A DNA stretch of 64,000 nt from Tianweitania aestuarii (GCF_018457165.1 NZ_JAFMNX010000002.1:124001-188000); one strand, 5' to 3'; counted from the first letter of the stretch, positions 18,162 to 27,404 are shown. Program-made: numbers and translations. The notes: a model not told the origin generated them from the sequence alone.

Positions 18162-18264
18162 AGGGATTAGGGAAACGGGCCTGAAGACACTCTCCGCCCT
18201 CACCTTCACCTAATCCCATACTCACCTACTCACTTAACCGCTTCATTTCGGAGGAAGCCTCACC

Positions 18265-19161
18265 ATGACCACCATTGCATTCATCGGCCTCGGCAATATG
18301 GGCAATCCCATGGCCGCCAACCTCGTGAAATCCGGCTACGACGTGCTTGGCTTCGACCTGGTGGACGACAACCTGAAGACGGCCGGAGCGAATGGCGTCA
18401 AGGTCGTGGGCGATGCGGCTTCGGCGGTGGCATCGGCAGACGTGGTCGTGACCATGCTGCCGGCCGGCAAGCATGTCGTCTCCGTCTACAACGACGTGGT
18501 CGCCAAAGCGAAGCCGGGCACGCTGTTCATCGACAGCTCTACCATCGACGTGGACTCCGCACGCCAGGCGCATGCGATTGCGGCCGAGAACAACATGCTT
18601 TCGGTGGATGCGCCGGTGTCGGGCGGCACGGTCGGCGCTCAGGCGGGCACCCTCACTTTCATGGCGGGCGGCGCCAAGGATGCGTTCGACAAGGCCGAAC
18701 CGATCCTTGAGCGCATGGGCAAGCGCTCCGTGCATTGCGGCGATTCCGGCGCGGGCCAAGCAGCCAAGATCTGCAACAACATGATCCTCGGCGTGTCGAT
18801 GATCGCGGCGGCAGAAGCCTTCGTGCTCGGCGAGAAACTCGGCCTGTCGCATCAGGCGCTGTTCGACGTGGCCTCCACGTCGTCAGGCCAGTGCTGGGCC
18901 ATCACCACGAACTGCCCGGTTCCCGGTCCGGTGCCGACCTCGCCCGCCAATCGCGACTACAAGCCAGGCTTCGCCGCAGCGCTGATGCTCAAGGACCTGA
19001 AGCTTGCCCAGGAAGCGGCTGGATCATCCGGTGCCCAGACGCCACTGGGTGCACAGGCGGCTGAACTCTTCAGCCGCTTCGAAGCGCTCGGCCATGGCGG
19101 CGAGGACTTCTCGGGCATCATCAACTTCCTGCGCGACGATGCTGCAAAAACAACGGCCTGA
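18265..19161 (+). CDS. mmsB: 3-hydroxyisobutyrate dehydrogenase
   Basis: 298 residues of the beta-hydroxyacid dehydrogenase family. The NAD site is AFIGLGNMGNPMA (5-17), the substrate loop APVSGGTVGAQAGTLTFM (116-133), and the catalytic lysine K168 in GQAAKICNNM. It oxidises 3-hydroxyisobutyrate to methylmalonate semialdehyde in valine catabolism. GGAGG lies upstream of ATG 18265. It follows the acyl-CoA dehydrogenase after 103 bp; the enoyl-CoA hydratase, hydrolase and mmsA steps are not in this window. Confidence 0.93.
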   Translation: MTTIAFIGLGNMGNPMAANLVKSGYDVLGFDLVDDNLKTAGANGVKVVGDAASAVASADVVVTMLPAGKHVVSVYNDVVAKAKPGTLFIDSSTIDVDSARQAHAIAAENNMLSVDAPVSGGTVGAQAGTLTFMAGGAKDAFDKAEPILERMGKRSVHCGDSGAGQAAKICNNMILGVSMIAAAEAFVLGEKLGLSHQALFDVASTSSGQCWAITTNCPVPGPVPTSPANRDYKPGFAAALMLKDLKLAQEAAGSSGAQTPLGAQAAELFSRFEALGHGGEDFSGIINFLRDDAAKTTA

Positions 19162-19448
19162 TCGCCGATAGGCTCAACTTAATCCGCATTTTAAGTTTTG
19201 CTTTAGGACTCCGTAACCAGGCAGTAACGATGTCCCTCTATAAGGATGTGCATGGCGGTCGAAACCACCGCCACCCGCTCCGGATCAGGTATTGCGTACC
19301 GGAGCAGTAAGCTTCGCTGTGTTCAGTTTGCGAAGTGCCAAGCGTTTCACTGGCAAAGCCGCGATCGCAGGAATGCGAACGCGGTTTTTGCCATTGGGCG
19401 TCCAGTTGACGTGCCGATCACGTCCTGTCTGCCACAAGTCAACCTCAC
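19162..19448. other. Intergenic region between mmsB and the MFS gene
   Basis: About 290 bp between convergent genes. The possible reading frames in it look non-coding (no ribosome site, odd composition). A hairpin with arms GCTCCGG and CCGGAGC and a 15-nt loop lies near 19277-19305 and could end transcription from either side, but it has no T run. Confidence 0.4.
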
Positions 19449-20627
19449 CTAAGTCGCGCGAATGCGCGCACGCACGACACCCAGCAGCAAAAGCCCGGCG
19501 CTGAAAGATCCAAGCACGAGAGGCAGAGCGTGCGGACCAAGCCCCTGCATGAAGCCGCCTGACATCGGCGGTCCGGCAATCCCACCGAAGCCCCACATCA
19601 TCGCAAAGGCCGCGTTGCCCGCAACCAGCATCGAACCGGAAAAGCGCTGGCCAAGTTCGACCACCGACATCGTGTACATTCCGTAGGAAAAGGCGCCCCA
19701 GAAGAAGATGGTCGGCCATTGGAACGGTGTGCCGAGAACAAGCGGCAGAAGGGCGCAACCGGTTGTCGCGAACAGGGCGCAAAGCACCATGACCGTTCGC
19801 GCGCTCAGCCGCTCAGCCAACAATCCGAGCGGGACCTGCAAAGCGACATTGCCAAAGAAATACACGGTCAGCAGCGTTGCCAGCGAATTCTCCCCAAGAC
19901 CGATGGCTCGGCCATAGGTCGGAAACAAAGCCAGCATGGAGGTTTCCGTTGCCGCCGCCACCCAGACTGCGACCAGCAAGGTGGGTGCCGCCGGCAGGAA
20001 ACGGCGAACCGTCCCCTGCTGCTCATCTTCATGGAACGGCGGCAGGCGTGATGCGGCAAGACGTACAAACAGGCCGCAGATCACGAAGGCTGAAAAGCCG
20101 AGGGCGAAAGGCAGCAAGCCACTGGTGCCGATCACCGCAAGCGTAGCCGGACCGCTGGCGAAGCCAAGGGAAATGATGGACGTATACGCACCCATGAAGC
20201 GCCCGCGCTGTTGCGGCGGCGCGAGCGACATCATCCAGACCTCGCTCAAGACGTAAAGCGGGATGACGCTCATCCCGAGCAGGAAGCGCAGCGGAAACCA
20301 CAGCCACACATTCTGTGTCAGCCCGATCAGCGCGAACAGAACTGCGCATGTAAACGAACACAGCGTGACGGTCATGATGCCGCCCAGCCGCTTCACGATT
20401 GCGGGGATCTGTGTGGCTGCGATCATCATGCCCAGCGGCGACATGGCCGCCGACAGACCGATCATCGTGGGCGATACGCCCTGCCGCCCCAAGATGAAAC
20501 TGAGCAGCGGGTAAGACAGTCCCTGCGCGATCGCAAACACAGAAACCGTGGCTGTTACTGCAGCGATCGCCAGCCAAGGGACAGGTGTCTTGGCGGCGGC
20601 CTCGGGCGCCAATTCGGGTCGCAACAT
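19449..20627 (-). CDS. MFS transporter (YcaD/UMF2-like)
   Basis: 392 residues and about 12 membrane helices. The pattern VFAIAQGLSYPLLSFILGRQGVS, then LRFLLGMSVIPLYVLSEVWMM and PPQQRGRFMGAYTSIISLGFASGP, matches the small MFS subgroup related to YcaD. The long cytosolic loop (about 200-225, PPFHEDEQQGTVRRF) divides two six-helix halves. The ligand is unknown. It is transcribed divergently from the MttB-type methyltransferase gene, sharing a 303-bp region, so co-regulation with quaternary amine metabolism is possible but unproven. Confidence 0.87.
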   Translation of the reverse strand: MLRPELAPEAAAKTPVPWLAIAAVTATVSVFAIAQGLSYPLLSFILGRQGVSPTMIGLSAAMSPLGMMIAATQIPAIVKRLGGIMTVTLCSFTCAVLFALIGLTQNVWLWFPLRFLLGMSVIPLYVLSEVWMMSLAPPQQRGRFMGAYTSIISLGFASGPATLAVIGTSGLLPFALGFSAFVICGLFVRLAASRLPPFHEDEQQGTVRRFLPAAPTLLVAVWVAAATETSMLALFPTYGRAIGLGENSLATLLTVYFFGNVALQVPLGLLAERLSARTVMVLCALFATTGCALLPLVLGTPFQWPTIFFWGAFSYGMYTMSVVELGQRFSGSMLVAGNAAFAMMWGFGGIAGPPMSGGFMQGLGPHALPLVLGSFSAGLLLLGVVRARIRAT

Positions 20628-20930
20628 CGGATACTAGCTCCCCATTCCATGGCAATGCAGGTGAATTTGGAACGGCTAACGCAAGCGCGACTCGCTTGGC
20701 GTCGAAAGCCGAAAAAAGCGCAGCTAACATGGCACTTCATACGCCGCCATCGGAGCAGCGACACAATCCGGCGTCGGGACGATTTGTCCAAGGGAGGGGT
20801 CGGCCGACGATTAGCGCTACAACAGACGTGCGCATGTCGCTTTGCTGGCGCTTTTGGTCGTCGGCCTGTCACATCTGATTTGCCAGTGGGGCCATGATAC
20901 TGGTGCGATTCCGCTTACCGAGACCGTGCC
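20628..20930. other. Divergent intergenic region, MFS gene / first MttB gene
   Basis: 303 bp without a credible gene. It holds two oppositely oriented TGTCGC hexamers (GCGACA at 20758-20763, TGTCGC at 20835-20840), a motif also found in other promoters of the betaine region. No clear terminator, riboswitch or repeat is visible. Confidence 0.5.
20758..20840 (+). promoter_or_regulatory. Pair of inverted TGTCGC half-sites upstream of the first MttB gene
   Basis: GCGACA at 20758-20763 and TGTCGC at 20835-20840, 90-170 bp before the methyltransferase start. TGTCGC is the core half-site known for ArgR-type AraC-family activators, relatives of the GbdR-like protein encoded in this window. Assignment is by motif only. 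Confidence 0.3.
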
Positions 20931-22511
20931 ATGACCGATCTTCCCCTGCTCAGCGATCTTGCGCCATTGACCGATCGGCTGCGGCGCGGCGGCGGTCGCG
21001 CCGGCAAGCGCATCGGTGGGGCAAGTGCCTTTGAGCAGCCCGCTTTCCGACAGCTGAAGATCCCTTTTACGCCGACCCGCATCGTCTCAGACGACGAGCT
21101 GGAATCGATCCACCTCGCCTCGCTTCGCGTGCTGAAGGAGATCGGTGTCGATGTGCTGCATGAAGGTGCCAAGCAGATCATGAAGGAGCACGGCGCGGAT
21201 GTGGAGCCAGGCTCTGACCGCGTGCGTTTCGACGCCGACCTGATCCTCGACCTGATCGCCCATGCGCCTTCCGAGTTCACACTGCATGCGCGCAACCCCG
21301 CGCATAACGTCACCTTCGGCGGCAACAACATCGTTTTTGCGATGGTGGCTTCCGCACCGAACTGCTCGGACATTGATCGCGGGCGGCGGCCCGGCAATCA
21401 GGAAGACTACCGCAACTTCCTGCGGTTGGCGCAGATGCACAACATCATCCATCTCACCGGCGGTTACCCGGTAGAGCCGATCGACATCCACCCATCGGTG
21501 CGCCACCTCGAATGCATCCGCGATCTGGCTGTTCTGACCGACAAGGTCTTCCACATCTATTCGCTGGGCAAGGAGCGCAACGTCGACGGCATAGAGCTGG
21601 CGCGCATTGCCCGCGGGATCAGCCGCGAGCAGCTGGAGCGTGAGCCTTCCGTCTTCACCATCATCAACACCAATTCGCCCCTGAAGCTCGACATTCCGAT
21701 GATGGAAGGCATCATCCAGATGGCCTCGGCCGGTCAGGTCGTGGTGGTAACGCCCTTCACCCTGTCGGGGGCGATGGCCCCGGTTACGATCGGAGGAGCG
21801 CTTGTGCAGCAAAATGCGGAAGCGCTGGCCGGTCTTGCCTTCGCCCAGATGGTGAAAAAGGGCGCGCCGGTGGCCTATGGCGGCTTCACCTCGAATGTCG
21901 ACATGAAGTCGGGCGCGCCGGCATTCGGTACGCCCGAATACATGAAAGCCCAGAGCGTCGGCGGGCAACTGGCACGACGCTACAACATCCCCTACCGTAC
22001 CTCGAACACCTGCGCCGCCAACGCCATGGATGCGCAGGCCGCTTATGAAAGTGTGTTCTCGCTGTGGGGCGCGATCCAGGGCGGCGGCAACTTCATGATG
22101 CATGCGGCCGGCTGGCTCGAAGGCGGCTTGCGCGCGTCCTTCGAGAAGGTCATCCTCGACATCGATCTCCTGCAAATGGTGGCCGAATATCTGACCCCGC
22201 TTGATCTTTCAGAGGATGCTCTGGCGGTGGATGCGATCCGCGATGTGGGCCCGGGCGGGCACTTCTTCGGCACGCCGCACACCCAATCTCGCTACAAGAA
22301 TGCCTTCTACTCGCCGGTTCTGTCGGATTGGCGCAACTACGAAAGCTGGGCGGAAGCCGGCAGCCCAACGGCGCTCGACAAGGCGAACCGTGTGTTCAAA
22401 GAACGCCTTGCCGTCTACGAACAGCCACCCATGGACCCCTCCATCCGCGAAGAGCTCGATGCTTTTGTGGACAAGCGCCGCGCCGAGGGCGGCGCGCCGA
22501 CCGACTTTTGA
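20931..22511 (+). CDS. MttB-superfamily (trimethylamine methyltransferase family) corrinoid methyltransferase, non-pyrrolysine, paralogue 1
   Basis: 526 residues. The MttB TIM-barrel pattern is clear: LASLRVLKEIGVDVLHEGAKQIMKEHGADVE, FTLHARNPAHNVTFGG, VVVVTPFTLSGAMAPVTIGGALVQQNAEALAG and AIRDVGPGGHFFGTPHTQ. No amber codon interrupts the frame, so this is a non-pyrrolysine member; such members demethylate glycine betaine or other quaternary amines and pass the methyl to a corrinoid protein (MtgB precedent). The N-terminus has a basic Gly/Arg stretch (RLRRGGGRAGKRIGG, residues 17-31). A GcvT-type flavoenzyme gene follows after 51 bp, consistent with successive demethylation. The substrate is inferred. 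Confidence 0.9.
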   Translation: MTDLPLLSDLAPLTDRLRRGGGRAGKRIGGASAFEQPAFRQLKIPFTPTRIVSDDELESIHLASLRVLKEIGVDVLHEGAKQIMKEHGADVEPGSDRVRFDADLILDLIAHAPSEFTLHARNPAHNVTFGGNNIVFAMVASAPNCSDIDRGRRPGNQEDYRNFLRLAQMHNIIHLTGGYPVEPIDIHPSVRHLECIRDLAVLTDKVFHIYSLGKERNVDGIELARIARGISREQLEREPSVFTIINTNSPLKLDIPMMEGIIQMASAGQVVVVTPFTLSGAMAPVTIGGALVQQNAEALAGLAFAQMVKKGAPVAYGGFTSNVDMKSGAPAFGTPEYMKAQSVGGQLARRYNIPYRTSNTCAANAMDAQAAYESVFSLWGAIQGGGNFMMHAAGWLEGGLRASFEKVILDIDLLQMVAEYLTPLDLSEDALAVDAIRDVGPGGHFFGTPHTQSRYKNAFYSPVLSDWRNYESWAEAGSPTALDKANRVFKERLAVYEQPPMDPSIREELDAFVDKRRAEGGAPTDF

Positions 22512-22562
22512 TTCAAAGCTTCAATCACCTGACTCAAACTCTGATCGCACGGACGTAAATTC

Positions 22563-25178
22563 ATGAAATCCCATGTCAAAGCGGTTGTCATCGGCGGCGG
22601 CGTCGTCGGCTGTTCGGTGCTTTATCACCTGGCCCGCGCCGGCTGGACCGATGTGATGCTGATCGAGCGTTCGGAGCTAACGTCAGGCTCTTCCTGGCAT
22701 GCGGCAGGCGGCTTCCACACGCTGAACGGCGACCCGAACGTCGCCAAGCTGCAGGCCTATACGGTGCAGCTCTATAAAGAGCTGGAGGAGATTTCCGGCC
22801 AATCCTGCGGCTTGCATCTGACCGGCGGCGCGATGGTGGCTGACAGCCCCGAGCGCATGGATTTCCTGCGTCTCGGCCACGCCAAAGGCCGCTATCTCGG
22901 TATGGATACCGAGCTGATCACGCCTTCGGAAGTGAAGGCGATGTTCCCCTTGATGGACGAAAAGAACTTCGTCGGCGCGATGTGGGATCCGGTCGAAGGC
23001 CATCTCGACCCCTCCGGCACGACCCACGCCTATGCCAAGGCCGCTCAGAAACTGGGCGCCGAGATCGTGCTGCGCAACCCGGTGACCGAACTGACGCAGG
23101 ATGCCGACGGCACCTGGAATGTGGTGACGGTGAACGGCACGGTGCGCTGCGAGCATGTGGTGAACTGCGGCGGGCTGTGGGCGCGCGAGGTCGGCCGCAT
23201 GGTCGGTGTCGAACTGCCGCTCTTGGCCATGGAGCACATGTATCTTCTGACGGAAGACATCCCGGAAGTCATGGAGTTCAACAAATCCACGGGTCGCGAG
23301 ATGATCGGCGTGATGGATTTCAAAGGTGAAATCTACACCCGGCAGGAGCGCAACGGCGTTCTGCTCGGAACCTATGAGAAGGCTTGCAAACCTTGGTCTC
23401 CGGTCACCACACCTTGGGATTTCGGGCATGAATTGCTGCAGCCCGACATCGACCGCATTGCGCCTTCGCTGGAGGTTGGCTTCCGCCATTTTCCAGGCAT
23501 CGAGAAAGCCGGCATCAAGCAGATCATCAACGGGCCCTTCACCTTTGCCCCCGACGGAAATCCGTTGGTTGGACCGGTGCAGGGCCTCACCAACTTCTGG
23601 TGCGCCTGCGCGGTCATGGCGGGCTTCAGCCAGGGCGGCGGCGTGGGATTGGCGTTGTCGAACTGGATGGTGAACGGCGATCCCGGTTTCGACGTCTGGG
23701 GCATGGATGTCGCGCGGTTCGGCGAGTGGGCGACGCTTCGCTACACCAATGCCAAGGTGCGCGAAAACTACTCACGCCGCTTCTCGATCCGCTTCCCCAA
23801 CGAGGAGCTTCCCGCCGCACGACCTGCACAAACCACGCCGCTATTCGACGATATGGTAGCGCAGAATGCCGTAATGGGAGACAGCTGGGGCCTCGAAACA
23901 CCGCTTTGGTTCGCGCCCGAAGGCACGGAACCGAAGGATATCGTTTCTTACCGCCGCTCCAACGATTTCAAGAACGTCGGAAACGAGGTTCGCGCGACGC
24001 GTGAACGGGTCGGCGTGACCGAGATCGCCAACTTCGCGAAGTATGAAGTGTCGGGTCCGGGTGCTCGGGCCTTCCTCGATCACCTCATGACCAACCGCAT
24101 GCCCAAGCCCGGCCGCATCGTTTTGACGCCGATGTTGAACGAATTTGGCAAGCTGATCGGCGACTTCACGATCGCCAATATGGGCGCCAAGGCGGGAAGC
24201 GTGCGCTTCATGATCTGGGGCTCGTCGGCGGCGCAGAAATATCACATGCGCTGGTTCGAGCAGCGTCTGCCTGGTGATGGCTCGGTGCGCATCCATCGCT
24301 TCGATCAGACGCTGGTGGGTCTGGCGATTGCCGGACCGAAGAGCCAGGCGCTGCTGGCAAATCTGACGGATGTAGACGTGTCCACATCGGCCTTCCGCTT
24401 CATGGACTTCCGCGAGATGGCAGTTGGTGGCGCACCCTGCATGGTGAACCGCATCTCCTATACCGGCGATCTCGGCTACGAGATCTGGATGCAGCCGACC
24501 TATGAGCGGCTGGTTTACCAAGCGATCAAGGAGGCCGGCGAAGAGTTCGGCATCGCCGACTTCGGCATGCGGGCGCTGCTTTCCATGCGGTTGGAGAAGA
24601 ACTTCCCCACCTGGTATCGCGAGCTGCGGCCGATCTACGGACCGTTCGAAGGCGGCATGGATCGCTTCGTGAAGCTGGAAAAGAACGACTTCATCGGCCG
24701 CGAAGCGGCTGCCAAGGAGAAGGCAGCGCTGGACGCCGGCCAACCGATGCTACGGCGTGTCTCGATGATCGTGGATGCGGTGGATGCCGACGTGATGGGC
24801 GATGAGCCGATCTGGGCGAAGATCGGCGACACCGACTACGGCACGGTCGAGAAACCGCATGGCTACGGCGCGCCACGCTTCGACAGCACGGGTGCAGCAA
24901 TGCAGGCGACTGCCAAGTCGCCCTCTTCTGAAACGGATGGCGATGCGTCGGCGGTGCTCGGTCTGCGCGATGGTGACTGGCGTGTGGTGGGCTGGGTGAC
25001 GTCGGGCGGCTACGCGCATTATGTTCAGGCGTCGCTGGCACAGGGCTATGTGCCCGCCGCTCTCGCGGAGAACGAAAGTGAAGACCTGTTCGAGATCGAA
25101 ATTTTGGGCAAGCGCTGCAAGGCGCGGATCAATGTCGAACCACTGTTCGATCCGGCCGGGGAAAAGATGCGCGGTTAA
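22563..25178 (+). CDS. FAD-dependent dehydrogenase with GcvT domain (dimethylglycine/sarcosine dehydrogenase-like) 1
   Basis: 871 residues. The N-terminal DAO domain has VVIGGGVVGCSVLYHLA (8-24) and SSWHAAGG with His46, the position that covalently binds FAD in dimethylglycine and sarcosine dehydrogenases. The second half is an aminomethyltransferase (GcvT) domain that binds tetrahydrofolate and takes the released methyl as 5,10-methylene-THF; NRISYTGDLGYEIWMQP is its marker. It should be cytosolic. It lies just downstream of an MttB-type gene, so it likely removes later methyl groups of betaine-derived dimethylglycine or sarcosine. A strong terminator follows at 25203. Confidence 0.9.
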   Translation: MKSHVKAVVIGGGVVGCSVLYHLARAGWTDVMLIERSELTSGSSWHAAGGFHTLNGDPNVAKLQAYTVQLYKELEEISGQSCGLHLTGGAMVADSPERMDFLRLGHAKGRYLGMDTELITPSEVKAMFPLMDEKNFVGAMWDPVEGHLDPSGTTHAYAKAAQKLGAEIVLRNPVTELTQDADGTWNVVTVNGTVRCEHVVNCGGLWAREVGRMVGVELPLLAMEHMYLLTEDIPEVMEFNKSTGREMIGVMDFKGEIYTRQERNGVLLGTYEKACKPWSPVTTPWDFGHELLQPDIDRIAPSLEVGFRHFPGIEKAGIKQIINGPFTFAPDGNPLVGPVQGLTNFWCACAVMAGFSQGGGVGLALSNWMVNGDPGFDVWGMDVARFGEWATLRYTNAKVRENYSRRFSIRFPNEELPAARPAQTTPLFDDMVAQNAVMGDSWGLETPLWFAPEGTEPKDIVSYRRSNDFKNVGNEVRATRERVGVTEIANFAKYEVSGPGARAFLDHLMTNRMPKPGRIVLTPMLNEFGKLIGDFTIANMGAKAGSVRFMIWGSSAAQKYHMRWFEQRLPGDGSVRIHRFDQTLVGLAIAGPKSQALLANLTDVDVSTSAFRFMDFREMAVGGAPCMVNRISYTGDLGYEIWMQPTYERLVYQAIKEAGEEFGIADFGMRALLSMRLEKNFPTWYRELRPIYGPFEGGMDRFVKLEKNDFIGREAAAKEKAALDAGQPMLRRVSMIVDAVDADVMGDEPIWAKIGDTDYGTVEKPHGYGAPRFDSTGAAMQATAKSPSSETDGDASAVLGLRDGDWRVVGWVTSGGYAHYVQASLAQGYVPAALAENESEDLFEIEILGKRCKARINVEPLFDPAGEKMRG

Positions 25179-25202
25179 TGCCACGCATCTCAAGATAAGC
25201 CA

Positions 25203-25233
25203 AAGGCGAGATCATGGTGATCTCGCCTTCTTT
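25203..25233 (+). terminator. Bidirectional Rho-independent terminator
   Basis: Perfect 12-bp stem AAGGCGAGATCA / TGATCTCGCCTT with a 3-nt loop, then CTTTATT, placed 24 bp after the flavoenzyme stop and just before the convergent small membrane protein gene. Confidence 0.85.
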
Positions 25234-25240
25234 ATTCGTG

Positions 25241-25411
25241 TCAGTGCATCTGCTCTGGTTCGTTGTAGCCGCGCTCGGTTTCAGCCTTTTGCGAAACACG
25301 TTCGGCAGGCGTCAGGCGGCGTCGGCGGATCAGTGCAAACGCGATCAAGACGATGAGCACGATCGGACCGAGAACGACGGTTAGTGACCAAAGACTGGAA
25401 AAGCCGTCCAT
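25241..25411 (-). CDS. Small single-span membrane protein of unknown function
   Basis: 56 residues: one membrane helix (SLTVVLGPIVLIVLIAFALI, about 9-28) followed by RRRR, giving an N-out/C-in orientation, and a polar acidic tail ending EPEQMH. ATG 25411 has GGAG 6 nt upstream; an ATG 12 nt earlier is also in frame. I do not recognise a family. The gene sits 25 bp from the start of a phosphonate-binding-like gene's 3' end, on the same strand, and may be its last co-transcribed gene. Coding status rests on composition, ribosome site and terminator. Confidence 0.6.
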   Translation of the reverse strand: MDGFSSLWSLTVVLGPIVLIVLIAFALIRRRRLTPAERVSQKAETERGYNEPEQMH

Positions 25412-25435
25412 TACAATCTCCATGCAGGTTCTTGC

Positions 25436-26182
25436 TTAGGCAACCCGTGGACGCTCCGTAAGTTCCGCAGAGGTAATGCCGCTTTCCAAAAGCGCGGAAC
25501 GCAGCTTTGGCTCGTGGCGCTCCAATGCCCTGGCCATGATGAAGGGCTGACCGGTGCGCTTGGCCGTCCAGCCGACCGGATGAAGCTTGGCAGCAGCTTC
25601 CGGCTCGAAGCGCTGGAACAGCGACCAGCTGCGGCAATCGCAGGCACAGACATCCGCTTCGCCCCGCGCAATCGCCAATCCGGATTCTCGATGCGCACCG
25701 CTGGCGCGAGCTTCGGAAAAGACATCGATGCCTTTGCCAAGGGCGTGCAGATCACGCATGGGGCTGACGTAGCCCGAAAGCGAATCTTCCGAATTATAGA
25801 TGAAGCGTTTGCCGCGAAGGAGATCGAGCGGAACGATGGCATCAGTGCCTTCAGGCGCTTCAATCGGCGATCCCTCATCTTTGCGCATCAGGAATGCGCT
25901 CGAATACAGCGGGCCGGACCCACCCTCGAACGGCTCGTAATCGGACTGACCGACGACGAGCACATCCTCGCTCAATCCCAGCTCCATCGGTCCCCAGCAT
26001 GTCTGGGCGAAGATCAGGTCGGGGCTGCGCCACAGAACGGCAAGATCGGCATCGCGCGTCAGTTCGTCCGGCGCATCGATGCCGTCTTGCCTCAGAAGGT
26101 CACGGATAGGCCGCCATTGCGCGTCCACCTCGTGGTGAACTTCGGGCCAGTCATACATCGGAAGAGCAGCAATCAAGGACAT
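25436..26182 (-). CDS. PhnD-like (phosphate/phosphite/phosphonate-binding fold) protein without signal peptide
   Basis: 248 residues resembling periplasmic phosphonate-binding proteins (PF12974 type): MSLIAALPMYDWPEV at the start, RSPDLIFAQTCWGPMEL, LRGKRFIYNSEDSLSGYVSPMRDL and ARGEADVCACDCRSWSLFQRF. ATG 26182 leads straight into the first strand of the fold, so no export signal exists. No permease or ATPase gene is adjacent. It may be a cytosolic sensor or a binding protein with a non-classical role. It lies 46 bp downstream of the desaturase gene, same strand, likely one transcript. Confidence 0.75.
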   Translation of the reverse strand: MSLIAALPMYDWPEVHHEVDAQWRPIRDLLRQDGIDAPDELTRDADLAVLWRSPDLIFAQTCWGPMELGLSEDVLVVGQSDYEPFEGGSGPLYSSAFLMRKDEGSPIEAPEGTDAIVPLDLLRGKRFIYNSEDSLSGYVSPMRDLHALGKGIDVFSEARASGAHRESGLAIARGEADVCACDCRSWSLFQRFEPEAAAKLHPVGWTAKRTGQPFIMARALERHEPKLRSALLESGITSAELTERPRVA

Positions 26183-26228
26183 GCGCGCCTTTTCCGATTT
26201 TCCCGACACCGATGCAATGGCGCGGCCG

Positions 26229-27242
26229 CTATTCTTTCGCTGGCTGAGCCGGCACCGGAGCCGTACCCGCGCCATGAACCGAACGCGCACGGATGCGGGG
26301 ACGGAAAGCGCGGCCGAGCTCCGGCGACCGGCGCAGGAATGGATGGATCACCGGTTCCTTGGCCTTGAAGGCATAGGCTTTCACCAGCGCGAAGTAGTTC
26401 GGGAAGACATAGCCGTTGTTCATGCGCTGCCATTCTTCACGACGCGCAGCATAAAGCGCCGGCAGCTTGTACCAGGCGGCGGTCGGGTTCTTGTGATGCA
26501 CCAGATGCAGGTTGTTGTTGAGGAACAACAGTGCCAGCGGCGAACGTTCGATGATCACCGTGCGCCCATCCGGCCGCTCCGACCATTGATGCTCGGCAAA
26601 GGTCCGGATGGCGACGAAGGATTGGCCGAGCCAGACCGGTACAAGCACATAGAGCCAGAGCGGCATGCCGAAGCCGACCTGCACGATAGGCAGCACGATG
26701 ACGAGACCGATCAGGTGATGCCGCCAGGCCTTTTGCGCCGCCTTGTCGCCGGCAGCCAAAAGCTTCAGGTCCGTTGCAAGAAAGGCAACATTCGCCAGCA
26801 CCGGGCCAAGCACGAAGCGGCCGACCATCGTGTTGTTCACGGAAAGCAGCATCTGCAGGGCGCGCGGCAGGTTCCGATGCTGCCAAAGAGCCCGGTAATA
26901 GCTTTCGGGATCGTCGAACGGATCGGTCAGGTTCTCATCGGCATGATGCTGCAGATGCAGCGTCTTGAACCGGCGGTATGGATAGATCAGGCCGATCGGC
27001 AGGCCGACGAGGATCTCGTTCCAGATCGCTTTTCGCGTCGGATGTCCGTGGCTCGCTTCGTGCATCAACGAGGATTGCATGGCGACGGCCAGCGCCAGAA
27101 CCAGCAGGGCGGCAACGGGTTGGTCCTGCCACAGCATCCAGCCGGCAAGGAACCAGACGCCGTAACAGCCGACGATCAAGGCCAGGGTCGGCCACTCGAT
27201 TTTGGACGCACGTTTCCGCGCGGCAGATGGGCTGCTCGCCAT
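26229..27242 (-). CDS. Membrane fatty acid desaturase family protein
   Basis: 337 residues with four or more membrane helices and the three di-iron histidine boxes: H61EASH65GH, H96LQHH100 and H246LVHH250. These ligate the two irons of integral-membrane desaturases and hydroxylases. The C-terminal 40 residues are basic and Pro/Ala-rich. The substrate may be a fatty acyl chain, or another lipid-like or quaternary-amine compound given the location in a betaine region; sequence alone does not say. It is transcribed divergently from an XRE regulator across a region with four TGCGCA palindromes. Confidence 0.87.
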   Translation of the reverse strand: MASSPSAARKRASKIEWPTLALIVGCYGVWFLAGWMLWQDQPVAALLVLALAVAMQSSLMHEASHGHPTRKAIWNEILVGLPIGLIYPYRRFKTLHLQHHADENLTDPFDDPESYYRALWQHRNLPRALQMLLSVNNTMVGRFVLGPVLANVAFLATDLKLLAAGDKAAQKAWRHHLIGLVIVLPIVQVGFGMPLWLYVLVPVWLGQSFVAIRTFAEHQWSERPDGRTVIIERSPLALLFLNNNLHLVHHKNPTAAWYKLPALYAARREEWQRMNNGYVFPNYFALVKAYAFKAKEPVIHPFLRRSPELGRAFRPRIRARSVHGAGTAPVPAQPAKE

Positions 27243-27326
27243 GAACTTCTCTCAAATTAGCTTGGAAGTCCCCCGACTCCCTGACACTAAACTGTCAGCA
27301 GGTTTGCTGCGCTGCAACGCGCGTTT

Positions 27327-27383
27327 TGCGCACAAAGGTTTATTCTGCGCAGCGAAAATCCCGTTTGTTGCGCAAAGTGCGCA
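27327..27383. promoter_or_regulatory. Cluster of four TGCGCA palindromes between desaturase and XRE genes
   Basis: TGCGCA occurs at 27327-27332, 27346-27351, 27369-27374 and 27378-27383. The last two form TTGCGCAAAGTGCGCA. All four lie within 57 bp, 22-78 bp upstream of the XRE regulator start and 85 bp or more from the desaturase start. They are good candidates for the operator of the adjacent HTH protein. Confidence 0.45.
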
Positions 27384-27404
27384 TCATGTTCTAAACTGCC
27401 ACAT

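Noticed and set aside
16896-18209. 437-residue open frame on the minus strand, antisense to the acyl-CoA dehydrogenase
   Set aside because: No motifs and no ribosome site; the opposite strand has clear acyl-CoA dehydrogenase signatures.
20931-22511. Pyrrolysine-type trimethylamine methyltransferase
   Set aside because: Neither MttB homologue contains an in-frame amber codon and no pyl genes are seen; both are non-pyrrolysine members.
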